From assembly GCA_008081175.1 (NCBI GenBank), contig VMCW01000186.1, positions 1-16,682 on the forward strand: a stretch of DNA of 16,682 bases, read 5' to 3'. The stretch comes from Flavobacteriaceae bacterium (GTDB lineage Bacteria; Bacteroidota; Bacteroidia; Flavobacteriales; Flavobacteriaceae). Positions 8,977-15,876 of this stretch are shown here, piece after piece; positions within the stretch are counted from its first letter, which is position 1; each line of letters starts with the position of its first letter. Both the position numbers and the translations under genes were made by a program. The notes under the pieces are model-generated. The model saw only the letters and a list, made by a program, of their open reading frames with translations. It ran no database searches and was not told the DNA's origin.

Positions 8977-8984
8977 CAAACTTA
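8977..8984 (-). promoter_or_regulatory. -7 box for the ABC-F gene
   Basis: Read on the minus strand this is TAAGTTTG, an exact TAnnTTTG match 20 bases before the ABC-F ATG, implying a leader of about 15 nt. The -33 region is only a TTAAA-like sequence about 19-20 bases further upstream. Confidence 0.5.
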
Positions 8985-9041
8985 CACAAATCCCCGAGTT
9001 GGATTTAACAGCATTCTAAGAATTTTAAAAATGAAAAATGC

Positions 9042-9049
9042 TATTTTTG
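9042..9049 (+). promoter_or_regulatory. Possible -7 box for the 9057 lipoprotein gene
   Basis: TATTTTTG matches TAnnTTTG, but its end is only 7 bases before the ATG and no TTG lies at -33. It would yield an almost leaderless mRNA, so a chance match is quite possible. Confidence 0.25.
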
Positions 9050-9056
9050 ATGAGAT

Positions 9057-10436
9057 ATGAACAAAATTCTTCTTTTTCTCCTCTTTGGACTACTTGTGAG
9101 TTGTGAGTCTTCAAAAAAACAAAGAAGCGGAATTTTTCTCGGTGGACAAATCGTCAATCCCTCTTCACGATCGGTTACCCTTTATCAAGGAGCAAATGTA
9201 GTTGAGACTTTAGAACTGGATGAAAATTTGAGGTTTAATAAGCAATTCGATTCACTCCCTAGCGGGATCTACAAGCTAGAACATTTACCTGAATACCAGA
9301 CACTACTCTTGGAAGAAAAAGACAGTATTCTCGTTCGTATCAATGCAACTGCCTTTGATGAATCTATCGTTTTTTCAGGAACAGGAGCCTCGAAAAATAA
9401 TTTTTTAGTGGAACTTCATCTGAAACAAGAAGCTGAAAACCGATTTCTGTCTTCAAAATACTCCAGTTCTAAAAAAGAATTTAAAGAACTAATAGATTCC
9501 CTCTTGATGGAAAAGAAAACAAAGTGGATTCAGATGGATTCTTTAAACTCTTTGAGTCCAATCGCCCAAAAAGTCACGCAAGCTGCCTACATCTACCCCT
9601 ATGCCAATATACGTGAGCGCTATGCTTTACTGAGAGGTACCCAATGGACTACTGAAGAAGACAGCTTGTTCTTTAACTTTAGAAGATACTTGAATTATGG
9701 CGACACCGATTTGGCTTTTTTTGATCCCTACGTAAACTACTTGCTTAACTTCATAAGCCAAAAAGCATTGCAAAGCGGAGAGTCTTATTTTCAAGTCCGT
9801 CAAACAACTGACTTTAACATCCGTAGGCTGGAGGTCTTAGACAAAGAAATCAAGGGAAAATTATTGCGGAACAGCCTGGCTCGAGTCATCGCCGTTGAAG
9901 AAATTCTCACCTTTGAGAATCACGACCAGCACGAACTTTTTTTGCAATACTATTCTACGGTAAACTCCTCTCCTGCCTACTTTGCAGAAGTACTCACACT
10001 GCACAGTGACATCAGTAAAATGGAGGTTGGAAAGCCATTGCCCATAGTAGAGTTACAGAGTTCTAAAAGAGAAACTATAAGCAGTGCCTCATTAGCAAAT
10101 GGTACACCAACAGTACTTTACTTTTGGTCCCAAACACAAATGAACCACTACCGCAATACTTTGGAGCGTGTCAAACAACTACAAATTAAACACCCCAGTA
10201 TTAGGTTCATTGGAATTTGTATACAACCCTTCAATGCAATGGTAGATCAAATACAAAAAATGATGGAAGTAGAACCCGAAAACCAATATGCTCTCATCGA
10301 CTTTGAAAAAGCTAGCAAAGCCTGGGTCTTAACCCTTTTAAACAAAGCCATAATAATAGACCCCAAGGGTAATGTAATAGAAGGCTTTGGGAATTTTTCT
10401 GAAGGTGCTTTTGAAAAATTGTTACAAAAACTATAA
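9057..10436 (+). CDS. Lipoprotein with cysteine-less TlpA-like thioredoxin domain
   Basis: The product has 459 residues. It begins with a lipoprotein signal peptide (MNKILLFLLFGLLVSC, lipobox cysteine 16), so it is exported and lipid-anchored. Residues 27-110 form a beta-rich domain resembling the DUF4369 domain often joined to Bacteroidota TlpA-like proteins. Residues 120-320 are helical and unassigned. Residues 325-459 follow the AhpC/TSA-TlpA pattern: VGKPLPIVEL, TPTVLYFWS, IRFIGICI, and IIIDPKGNVIEGFG near the end. In redox-active relatives FW is followed by CxxC; here residues 357-361 are WSQTQ, so both cysteines are gone. A disulfide reductase role is therefore unlikely, and a structural or binding role is more plausible. 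The gene is divergent from the ABC-F gene and has no partner downstream. Confidence 0.85.
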   Translation: MNKILLFLLFGLLVSCESSKKQRSGIFLGGQIVNPSSRSVTLYQGANVVETLELDENLRFNKQFDSLPSGIYKLEHLPEYQTLLLEEKDSILVRINATAFDESIVFSGTGASKNNFLVELHLKQEAENRFLSSKYSSSKKEFKELIDSLLMEKKTKWIQMDSLNSLSPIAQKVTQAAYIYPYANIRERYALLRGTQWTTEEDSLFFNFRRYLNYGDTDLAFFDPYVNYLLNFISQKALQSGESYFQVRQTTDFNIRRLEVLDKEIKGKLLRNSLARVIAVEEILTFENHDQHELFLQYYSTVNSSPAYFAEVLTLHSDISKMEVGKPLPIVELQSSKRETISSASLANGTPTVLYFWSQTQMNHYRNTLERVKQLQIKHPSIRFIGICIQPFNAMVDQIQKMMEVEPENQYALIDFEKASKAWVLTLLNKAIIIDPKGNVIEGFGNFSEGAFEKLLQKL

Positions 10437-10592
10437 CTCAATAGTAGGGGAAAATTATTATTTCTTTCCATTTTAAATCAAAAACCGCTCTGTAACCAGA
10501 GTCCAGGATTTTAAGGTGGTTCGGTATGTTAAATTCTAAATGTTTTAGTTAGCAAAGTTTTTTTGAAATACGTTTTTAAAGTATATTTAAAA
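10437..10592. other. Intergenic stretch with possible RNA hairpins
   Basis: I see no gene here. CTCTG (10488-10492) and CAGAG (10497-10501) form a perfect 5-bp hairpin with a TAAC loop. AACCGC (10483-10488) can pair with GTGGTT (10516-10521) around it, allowing one G-U pair. A weak promoter-like pair, TTTG at 10562 and TATATTTA at 10582, precedes the broken regulator, but the spacing (16) is short. Confidence 0.3.
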
Positions 10593-11141
10593 GTGTTTCG
10601 CCCGAATCTTGTTTTTTTATATCCTACTGATGAAGTGCTTTTTGCTAAGGGAGTTGCTTTCTTTTTAATGGAGTGACTGAACTATCCACTTAAGAAAATA
10701 ACCTTCTCGACATTTGAACAATTCAATGAGTTTGAGGTAGATTCAAAATCTTGGATTGTAGCGATGGGAAAATACGCCCATCTTTATCCCTATATAAACT
10801 CCTTAGATTCAAACTCTTTAAATCGGTTTCTGCTATTAACGCATTCTTATTTACCACTTTCTAAAAAGGAATTACGGCTTCACCATTTTAAAGGAATCTG
10901 GTATGTCCATGATATCAATATTAAAAACATCAAGGATATGTTTAAAATGGTAGTCTATGATCCGCCCTACATAAGCCCTTCTATACAAAAAAACCTACTC
11001 TATTATCCGGAAAAACCTTCTCTTTTTGATCAAAAGCTTCTCCAGCTTACGATGCAAGGTTTTGATGGAAAAACAATTTGTCAAAAATTGTCTTGCTCCG
11101 AAAGTACTCTGACCAAACACAAACAGAAACTCAAGGAATAA
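10593..11141 (+). pseudogene. Interrupted NarL-type response-regulator-like gene
   Basis: One frame read from GTG 10593 to TAA 11141 resembles a NarL/FixJ response regulator of about 181 residues broken by a single TGA at 10674. Before the stop, NLVFLYPTDEVLFAKGVAFF matches the first strand and helix of a receiver (compare IVDDHELVREGL). After it come a strand-like KKITFST, then RFLLLTHSYL (the LT(M/H) strand), GIWYVHDINIKNIKDMF (the GYLLKD segment) and YISPSIQ. A helix-turn-helix (LLQLTMQGFDGKTICQKLSCSESTLTKHK) closes the protein. The receiver's phosphorylation residues look lost: the acidic pair is weakened, no aspartate sits at the strand-3 end, and the lysine is Val/His. There is no frameshift: the frame is the same on both sides. 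It is either a pseudogene, a sequencing or assembly error at one base (TGG would restore Trp), or two separate ORFs. Confidence 0.55.
10764..11141 (+). CDS. HTH-containing C-terminal ORF of the interrupted regulator
   Basis: This is the part of the broken regulator that can still be translated from an ATG: 125 residues carrying the second half of a degenerate receiver-like domain and a LuxR/GerE-like helix-turn-helix at about 87-122. The frame is open back to 10677, but the only start-like codon there is CTG directly after the TGA, so ATG 10764 is the first usable start. The HTH ends abruptly after HKQKLKE, shorter than a full four-helix GerE domain. Whether this fragment is expressed is unknown. 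Confidence 0.45.
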   Translation: MGKYAHLYPYINSLDSNSLNRFLLLTHSYLPLSKKELRLHHFKGIWYVHDINIKNIKDMFKMVVYDPPYISPSIQKNLLYYPEKPSLFDQKLLQLTMQGFDGKTICQKLSCSESTLTKHKQKLKE

Positions 11142-11267
11142 TTTGAAATGGAATCCTTTTCGGATTGCGCATTTATTTTAAAACTCTACCGCTTGGGCGT
11201 TGTTGTTCCAGAGTAATTTCCAACCCAATAATTACTGAAAACCGTACTCTTTTTTACTGAAATCAGC
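11142..11267. other. Intergenic, no gene seen
   Basis: The stretch is AT-rich and lies between the broken regulator and the transaldolase terminator. The only structure I see is a 5-bp hairpin, AATCC (11152-11156) with GGATT (11162-11166), without a following U-run. Confidence 0.3.
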
Positions 11268-11312
11268 AAAAAATAAAACCCCCTCAGACTACTTTTTTAA
11301 AGGAACAGAGGG
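11268..11312 (-). terminator. Rho-independent terminator of the transaldolase gene
   Basis: On the minus strand, CCCTC (11312-11308) pairs with GAGGG (11285-11281) across a 22-base loop and is followed by GG then TTTTATTTTTT. It begins 5 bases after the stop codon. On the plus strand the same stem is followed by ATTTTTAATT, so it may also stop transcripts arriving from the regulator side. Confidence 0.6.
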
Positions 11313-11316
11313 ATTT

Positions 11317-11970
11317 TTAATTCCCCTTTTTATAATCTTCTAAAAATTTAGCCAAACCAATGTCTGTCAAAGGATGGTTGAGAAGCCCTTTGATTGCAGA
11401 CAAGGGACCGGTCATGACATCAGCTCCTATTTTTGCACAATTTACAATGTGCATGGTATGACGCACAGAGGCAGCAAGTATTTCCGTTTCATAGGCGTAA
11501 TTGTCATAGACCAAACGTATGTCTTCAATCAGATCCAATCCGTCGGTAGAGTTGTCGTCAAGGCGTCCAATGAAAGGAGAGACATAAGTAGCCCCTGCTT
11601 TGGCTGCGAGTAACGCTTGCCCTACTGAAAACACAAGGGTACAATTGGTTTTTATACCAGCGTCAGAAAAATATTTCATTGCTTTTACACCTTCTTCTAT
11701 CATGGGTACTTTTACCACTATCTGAGGATGTAAATCAGCTAGGGCTTCACCTTCTTTGATCATTCCTTCAAAATCGACAGAGATAACTTCTGCAGAGACA
11801 TCTCCTTCTACAATATCACAGATATCTTTGTAGTGCTGTAAGATATTTTTTTCACCTGTTATGCCTTCTTTAGCCATCAAAGAGGGATTGGTTGTTACTC
11901 CGTCGAGTACCCCAAGTGCTTGGGCTTCACGTATTTGATCTAAATTGGCAGTGTCGATAAAGAATTTCAT
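11317..11970 (-). CDS. tal: Transaldolase, small (TalC/FSA-like) type
   Basis: Transaldolase moves a dihydroxyacetone unit between sugar phosphates (sedoheptulose-7-P + glyceraldehyde-3-P to erythrose-4-P + fructose-6-P) in the cytoplasmic non-oxidative pentose phosphate pathway. The 217-residue length is that of the short TIM-barrel subfamily. Visible residues are D6 (FIDTAN), N28 (TTNPSL) and the Schiff-base lysine K87 in VVKVPM. F133 in SPFIGRLDD sits where the Escherichia coli FSA aldolase has Tyr131. Phe at this place is typical of true transaldolases (TalB Phe178), so I favour transaldolase over fructose-6-phosphate aldolase. It lies 7 bases behind the SDR gene on the same strand, which indicates co-transcription, and ends at a clear terminator. 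Confidence 0.94.
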   Translation of the reverse strand: MKFFIDTANLDQIREAQALGVLDGVTTNPSLMAKEGITGEKNILQHYKDICDIVEGDVSAEVISVDFEGMIKEGEALADLHPQIVVKVPMIEEGVKAMKYFSDAGIKTNCTLVFSVGQALLAAKAGATYVSPFIGRLDDNSTDGLDLIEDIRLVYDNYAYETEILAASVRHTMHIVNCAKIGADVMTGPLSAIKGLLNHPLTDIGLAKFLEDYKKGN

Positions 11971-11977
11971 AGAATGC

Positions 11978-12781
11978 TTAAAGTTTATAGTGGTTCATAA
12001 TGAGTTTTTCAAAGATACGACTGGGAAGTATTTTTTTTAAGGTTTTGGATAGTTTTTGCATAAAAGGCCCAACTTGATAATGAACTTTTAGTGAATTGCT
12101 TTGCAATAGAGCCGCTATGGCATTGGCAATTTCATTTGGGGGATTTCCTTGATCTACGTGAGCATTCATGGTTTCCAGTCCTTCTGCATACTTTTTATAA
12201 GGTGAATTTTTTAATACAGGCGCATGGTAACGACGCGAGGCAATATCAGTAGCATAGTCTCCAGGGGCCAGTGTACATACTTGAATACCAAAGCCTTTGA
12301 CTTCCATTCTTAGGCTTTCTGTCATCACAGACAAAGCACTTTTAGAAGCGGAATAGGCACCTCGAAAAGGAAGTCCCATATAACCGGCAATTGAAGTTAT
12401 ATTGATAATTAATCCTGAACCTTGTTTACGCATAACTGGCAAAACGGCTTGGGCCATTTGCAGTGGACCAAAACAGTTGACAGAAAAATTCTTTTGAACA
12501 GCTTCTAGTTCCAGTTCTTCCATGGGTCCTGTAATACCAACACCTGCGTTATTGACTAAAACATCTAATCTTCTGGCTTTTTGAATCACTGCATCAACAC
12601 AATCTTGAATAGAGTTTGCAGAAGTAATTTCTAAAGGAAGTAGTTCAAAAGGAACCTTCTGAGTAAGTTTTTTAGGATCACGACTGGTCCCAAAAACGCG
12701 ATACCCCAATTTGTTAAGATGCAATGCAGTAGCGAGGCCTAAACCCGAAGAAGCGCCGGTAATTAAAACTACTTTTTGCAT
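11978..12781 (-). CDS. Short-chain dehydrogenase/reductase
   Basis: This is a classical SDR oxidoreductase of 267 residues with a Rossmann fold. The cofactor motif TGASSGLG is at 8-15, NNAG at 77-80, and the catalytic tetrad appears as N102, S130, Y143 and K147 (YSASK). After the strand-2 region, GTSRDPKK (31-38) places an arginine where NADP(H)-preferring enzymes usually have one. The C-terminal tail (about 235-267) is basic and amphipathic (FMQKLSKTLKKILPSR). The substrate cannot be read from the sequence. It is upstream of the transaldolase gene with a 7-base gap. Its ATG lies 8 bases after the T-run ending the SRP RNA gene, leaving no space for a separate promoter outside that RNA gene. 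Confidence 0.92.
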   Translation of the reverse strand: MQKVVLITGASSGLGLATALHLNKLGYRVFGTSRDPKKLTQKVPFELLPLEITSANSIQDCVDAVIQKARRLDVLVNNAGVGITGPMEELELEAVQKNFSVNCFGPLQMAQAVLPVMRKQGSGLIINITSIAGYMGLPFRGAYSASKSALSVMTESLRMEVKGFGIQVCTLAPGDYATDIASRRYHAPVLKNSPYKKYAEGLETMNAHVDQGNPPNEIANAIAALLQSNSLKVHYQVGPFMQKLSKTLKKILPSRIFEKLIMNHYKL

Positions 12782-12794
12782 GTTTATTGAAAAA

Positions 12795-12890
12795 GGGCAA
12801 GCGACCTACATCACACCGCTACGACCGCCTACCCTTGCTGCGTTCCCGCCCTGGGGGATTCAGCAGGAGCTGGTTGTGTAGGACTTGCCC
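12795..12890 (-). ncRNA. ffs: Signal recognition particle RNA, small bacterial type
   Basis: The minus strand folds as a small SRP RNA of about 96 nt. The ends pair: GGGCAAG at the 5' end with CTTGCCC at the 3' end, continued by TCCTACA with TGTAGG. The conserved apical part is present: GCG-GGAA-CGC, a GGAA tetraloop at 12843-12846, flanked by CCCCCAGG on one side and AGCAAGGGTAGG on the other, which is the SRP54 (Ffh) M-domain binding site. Together with Ffh it targets membrane and secreted proteins co-translationally. Five T bases (12790-12794) follow the closing stem and probably end transcription. The strong promoter at 12895-12925 fits a start near 12890; both ends are estimates. Confidence 0.93.
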
Positions 12891-12894
12891 GGAG

Positions 12895-12925
12895 CAAATA
12901 TAACCCCTTCCATTGAGTTCAACAA
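12895..12925 (-). promoter_or_regulatory. Promoter of the SRP RNA gene
   Basis: On the minus strand this reads TTG (12925-12923), 20 bases, then TATATTTG (12902-12895), matching the Bacteroidota -33/-7 consensus in both boxes and spacing. It predicts transcription starting near the GGGCAAG end of the RNA. It is the best promoter in the window. Confidence 0.8.
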
Positions 12926-12973
12926 TCATTTTAAATGCTTAATTTGGTACTTTGTATAACCCTAATACTACAA

Positions 12974-13993
12974 ATGAAAATTTTTATCAGCTTGTTGACA
13001 GGTCTTGTTCTTCTTACCTGTGGTGGTCCCAAAGCACCTAATATCAAGATCAAAACAGGAGTTAAAGGAAATAAAATCACCACAGGCACACAGTTGAATT
13101 TGAGTTTAAACACATCTTTAGAAGCGTATAAAGTAAATTATTTCCTAAATGACCAACCTATAGAAAACACTCATTTGTTTTCAGAAACAAAACTGGGAGA
13201 TTATGAGATTAAAGCAGTGGTTTCTCACCAAGAAAACACTTATGAGACAACAACAATACTCACTCACCTGGCCAGTGATCCTCCTAAATTGTATTCCTTC
13301 GAATTGATCCATACCTATCCTCACGATATTACTGCCTATACTCAGGGCTTAGAATTTGAGGGTGATCTTTTATACGAAAGTACCGGTCTCTATGGAAAAT
13401 CTACTTTGCGTACGGTAGATTTTAATACGGGTGAGCTTTTGACAAACAAGCCATTAGATGCTGCCTTTTTTGGTGAAGGACTGACACTCTTTGATGACTT
13501 ACTGATTCAGCTTACGTGGAAGGCTCAGAAAGGCTTTGTATACAACAAAACGGATTTATCGATGCAAAAGTCGTTTCCTTATGATCAAAGCAAAGAAGGA
13601 TGGGGGCTTTGTAATGATGGCTCACAACTCTACAAATCCGACGGTACTGAAAAGATTTGGATACTGGATCCCCAAACCTTCAATGAAAAGGATTTTATAC
13701 AAGTTATGACGCATAAATCTGCATTAAAAAACCTAAATGAATTGGAATGGGTAAATGGAAAAATTTATGCAAATACCTACCAATTTGAAAAGGATGTGGT
13801 TGTGATTATAAACCCCACCACTGGTGCTGTTGAGGGAGTAGTAGATTTTTCAGGATTAAAACAAAAAGTAAAGCAACATCCACAACTCAATGTTCTTAAC
13901 GGAATTGCTTACCACCCTGTCCGTAAAACTTTTTTTGTTACGGGAAAAAATTGGAACAAGCTTTTTGAGGTAAAGATCGTTCCTAAATCATGA
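12974..13993 (+). CDS. Lipoprotein glutaminyl-peptide cyclotransferase (plant/bacterial type)
   Basis: This enzyme family converts N-terminal glutamine of peptides to pyroglutamate with release of ammonia; members are five-bladed beta-propellers. From ATG 12974 the protein has 339 residues. It begins with a lipoprotein signal (MKIFISLLTGLVLLTC, cysteine 16), and an Ig-like beta domain follows at about 17-110. The cyclotransferase propeller occupies about 115-339: YTQGLEFEGDLLYESTGLYG, FGEGLTLFDD, EGWGLCNDGSQLYKSDGT, LNELEWVNGKIYANTYQ and LNGIAYHPVRKTFFVTGK. An upstream in-frame ATG at 12935 would add 13 hydrophobic residues and spoil the signal peptide, so I prefer 12974. The gene is divergent from ffs. 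Its stop overlaps the next start (ATGA), so translation is probably coupled. Export is inferred from the signal; the biological substrate is unknown. Confidence 0.9.
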   Translation: MKIFISLLTGLVLLTCGGPKAPNIKIKTGVKGNKITTGTQLNLSLNTSLEAYKVNYFLNDQPIENTHLFSETKLGDYEIKAVVSHQENTYETTTILTHLASDPPKLYSFELIHTYPHDITAYTQGLEFEGDLLYESTGLYGKSTLRTVDFNTGELLTNKPLDAAFFGEGLTLFDDLLIQLTWKAQKGFVYNKTDLSMQKSFPYDQSKEGWGLCNDGSQLYKSDGTEKIWILDPQTFNEKDFIQVMTHKSALKNLNELEWVNGKIYANTYQFEKDVVVIINPTTGAVEGVVDFSGLKQKVKQHPQLNVLNGIAYHPVRKTFFVTGKNWNKLFEVKIVPKS

Positions 13994-14388
13994 CCCCTTT
14001 TATCCTTGAAAAGACCGTTCTGAAAGAACATTTAGACGAACTCAATCACGTCAATAACATTCAGTATTTAATATGGGTTCAAGAAGTTGCTAAAGCACAT
14101 TGGGAAGCATTGACTGCCTCAACAGAAACCCCCTTTCACAATTGGGTCGTTCGAAGTCATCACATTGAATATAAACAAGCTGCTTTTCTTGGAGACCAAA
14201 TAAACTTGAAAACCTATATTGCCAAAAGCAAAGGAGCCTTATCGGAACGAATTGTAGAAATCGTTTTAAAAAAGAATGAGCGTATTATAGCTAAATGCAG
14301 TACACAATGGTGCTATATCAATAAAAATACAGGCAGACCAGAACCCCTTTCAGAATCCCTGCTTAAACTTTTGAACAAGGACCTTTAG
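13990..14388 (+). CDS. Acyl-CoA thioesterase, hotdog fold (4HBT family)
   Basis: This 132-residue single-domain hotdog thioesterase hydrolyses acyl-CoA or acyl-ACP thioesters in the cytoplasm. The N-terminal motif LDELNHVNNIQYLIWVQE matches the YbgC/FadM-like pattern DxDxxGHVNNxxYLxxxE, with D16 the likely catalytic aspartate and HVNN at 20-23. The central strand region VVRSHHIEYKQAAFLGDQI and later strands fit the fold. The start ATG shares ATGA with the stop of the cyclotransferase gene, so the two form an operon. The gene ends by overlapping the convergent glyA by 4 bases. The chain-length preference is not readable from the sequence. Confidence 0.9.
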   Translation: MTPFILEKTVLKEHLDELNHVNNIQYLIWVQEVAKAHWEALTASTETPFHNWVVRSHHIEYKQAAFLGDQINLKTYIAKSKGALSERIVEIVLKKNERIIAKCSTQWCYINKNTGRPEPLSESLLKLLNKDL

Positions 14389-15659
14389 GCGTTAAAAAGC
14401 GCTCTGCCCTGCATCAACTCGTGAACTTCTTGGGCAACCCTAGTAATTACAGCTTCGTTTTCAGAATCCACAAGTACTCGGTCGATAAAATCAACAACGG
14501 TTTCCATATCCGTTTCTTTTAAACCGCGAGTAGTTATTGCAGCAGTACCTATACGTATTCCAGAGGTCACAAAGGGTGATTTATCATCAAAGGGTACCAT
14601 GTTTTTGTTGGCGGTTATTTCTGCTTTAACCAAGGCTTGTTCTGCCGCTTTACCAGTAATATTTTTATTACGAAGATCGATTAACATCATGTGGTTGTCG
14701 GTCCCCCCAGAAATGAGGTGATATCCTCGTGATACAAAAGCTTTAGCCATCGCTTGAGCATTTTTTTGTACTTGTTGCATATAGACTTTGAATGAAGGCT
14801 GTAAGGCTTCCTCAAAGGCAATTGCTTTAGCGGCAATAATATGCATTAAAGGACCTCCTTGGTTCCCTGGGAAAACCGCCATATTGAGTAAATGTGACAT
14901 TTTTTGAGGTGTTCCACTTTTTAGGGTCAAACCAAAAGGATTATCGAAATCTTCTCCCATTAAAATAAGTCCTCCCCGAGGCCCCCTAAGAGTTTTGTGC
15001 GTAGTGGTGGTTACTACGTGGCAGTGCGGAATAGGATCACTTAATAATCCTGTGGCTATCATTCCAGAGGGATGGGATATGTCTGCTAAGAGAAATGCCC
15101 CAACTTCATCTGCAATTTCTCGAAATTTAGCAAAGTCGATATCTCGAGAATAGGCAGAGGCTCCTGCAATAATCATTTGAGGTTGTACCTCTTTTGCTAT
15201 AGAACGTATGTTTTCGTAATCTAATCGACCGCTTGCTTCTTGAACCCCGTAAAAATGAGCTTTATACAACCGACCAGAAAAATTTACTGGAGACCCATGA
15301 GTCAAATGCCCTCCGTGTGATAAATCAAAGCCCAAAATTTTATCCCCGGGTTTTAAAAAAGCATGAAATACAGCGGTATTGGCTTGTGAACCCGAATGCG
15401 GCTGAACGTTAGCATAAGCAGCACCGAACAGACGCTTTGCACGATCTATTGCTAATGTTTCCACTTCATCAACGACTTCGCAACCACCGTAATAGCGTTT
15501 TCCTGGATAGCCTTCAGCGTATTTATTTGTAAGAACTGAACCACAAGCCTCCATTACGGCAGGACTAGTGAAATTTTCAGAAGCTATTAATTCGATTCCA
15601 TTGGACTGTCGAGCCTCTTCTTTATTTATTAAATCAAAAAGTATCGTATCGCGCTGCAT
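14385..15659 (-). CDS. glyA: Serine hydroxymethyltransferase
   Basis: GlyA is the PLP-dependent cytoplasmic enzyme that converts serine and tetrahydrofolate to glycine and 5,10-methylene-THF, the main one-carbon source. The length of 424 residues is normal. Visible features are ELIASENF (23-30), YAEGYPGKRYYGGCE, the folate and PLP region HSGSQAN (88-94), D193 and H196 in LADISHPSG, the PLP lysine K222 in TTTTHKTLRGPRGG, and R368 in SGIRIGTAA. The start ATG at 15659 opens directly onto the conserved N-terminus. It is transcribed away from clpB, with about 200 bases between them, and converges on the thioesterase gene with a 4-base overlap, so its terminator must lie inside that gene or be absent. 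Confidence 0.98.
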   Translation of the reverse strand: MQRDTILFDLINKEEARQSNGIELIASENFTSPAVMEACGSVLTNKYAEGYPGKRYYGGCEVVDEVETLAIDRAKRLFGAAYANVQPHSGSQANTAVFHAFLKPGDKILGFDLSHGGHLTHGSPVNFSGRLYKAHFYGVQEASGRLDYENIRSIAKEVQPQMIIAGASAYSRDIDFAKFREIADEVGAFLLADISHPSGMIATGLLSDPIPHCHVVTTTTHKTLRGPRGGLILMGEDFDNPFGLTLKSGTPQKMSHLLNMAVFPGNQGGPLMHIIAAKAIAFEEALQPSFKVYMQQVQKNAQAMAKAFVSRGYHLISGGTDNHMMLIDLRNKNITGKAAEQALVKAEITANKNMVPFDDKSPFVTSGIRIGTAAITTRGLKETDMETVVDFIDRVLVDSENEAVITRVAQEVHELMQGRALFNA

Positions 15660-15675
15660 AATTTATTTTAAAACT

Positions 15676-15683
15676 CAAAATTA
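15676..15683 (-). promoter_or_regulatory. Possible -7 box for glyA
   Basis: On the minus strand this is TAATTTTG, an exact TAnnTTTG match 16 bases before the glyA ATG. No TTG is found at the expected -33 distance, so support is partial. Confidence 0.35.
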
Positions 15684-15757
15684 AAGTATTTGATGTTTAA
15701 GCTGACTATTAAGTAAATCAAAAAATCTTGAGTTATTCAACGGTAATTAACACTTAT

Positions 15758-15841
15758 TCTATCAGTAAAGAGTTCATTGATAGAGACATAATGTCTTGAA
15801 TTATAGCACTTCATCTGTCAAGAAGGCAGAAATAAACTCTT
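15758..15841. repeat. Cluster of nested inverted repeats between glyA and clpB
   Basis: Four exact inverted repeats lie in 84 bases. They are TCTATCA (15758-15764) with TGATAGA (15778-15784); AGACAT-A-ATGTCT (15784-15796); TCTTGA (15794-15799) with TCAAGA (15818-15823); and AAGAGTT (15768-15774) with AACTCTT (15835-15841). They occupy the upstream region of the divergent glyA and clpB genes. They may be operator sites or leader structure; none matches a heat-shock element I can name with confidence (no CIRCE). Confidence 0.4.
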
Positions 15842-15876
15842 GGAACAACTTTTGAATGGAACATAAAAAAATTGCT

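Noticed and set aside
10481..10530. tRNA-like fragment (GGTTCG near 10518)
   Set aside because: No acceptor, D or anticodon arms can be found around it.
11317..11970. Fructose-6-phosphate aldolase instead of transaldolase
   Set aside because: The position equivalent to FSA Tyr131 is Phe133, the residue typical of transaldolases.
12935..12973. Earlier ATG start for the cyclotransferase gene
   Set aside because: It adds a second hydrophobic stretch in front of a complete lipoprotein signal that begins at 12974.
15800..15820. TTGACA and TATAAT on the minus strand upstream of glyA
   Set aside because: The spacing is only 10 bases instead of about 17, and this organism appears to use TAnnTTTG promoters.
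15856..15876. Earlier ATG start for clpB
   Set aside because: ClpB homology begins at MNLNN (15877), and the added MEHKKIA has no family support; it cannot be fully excluded.
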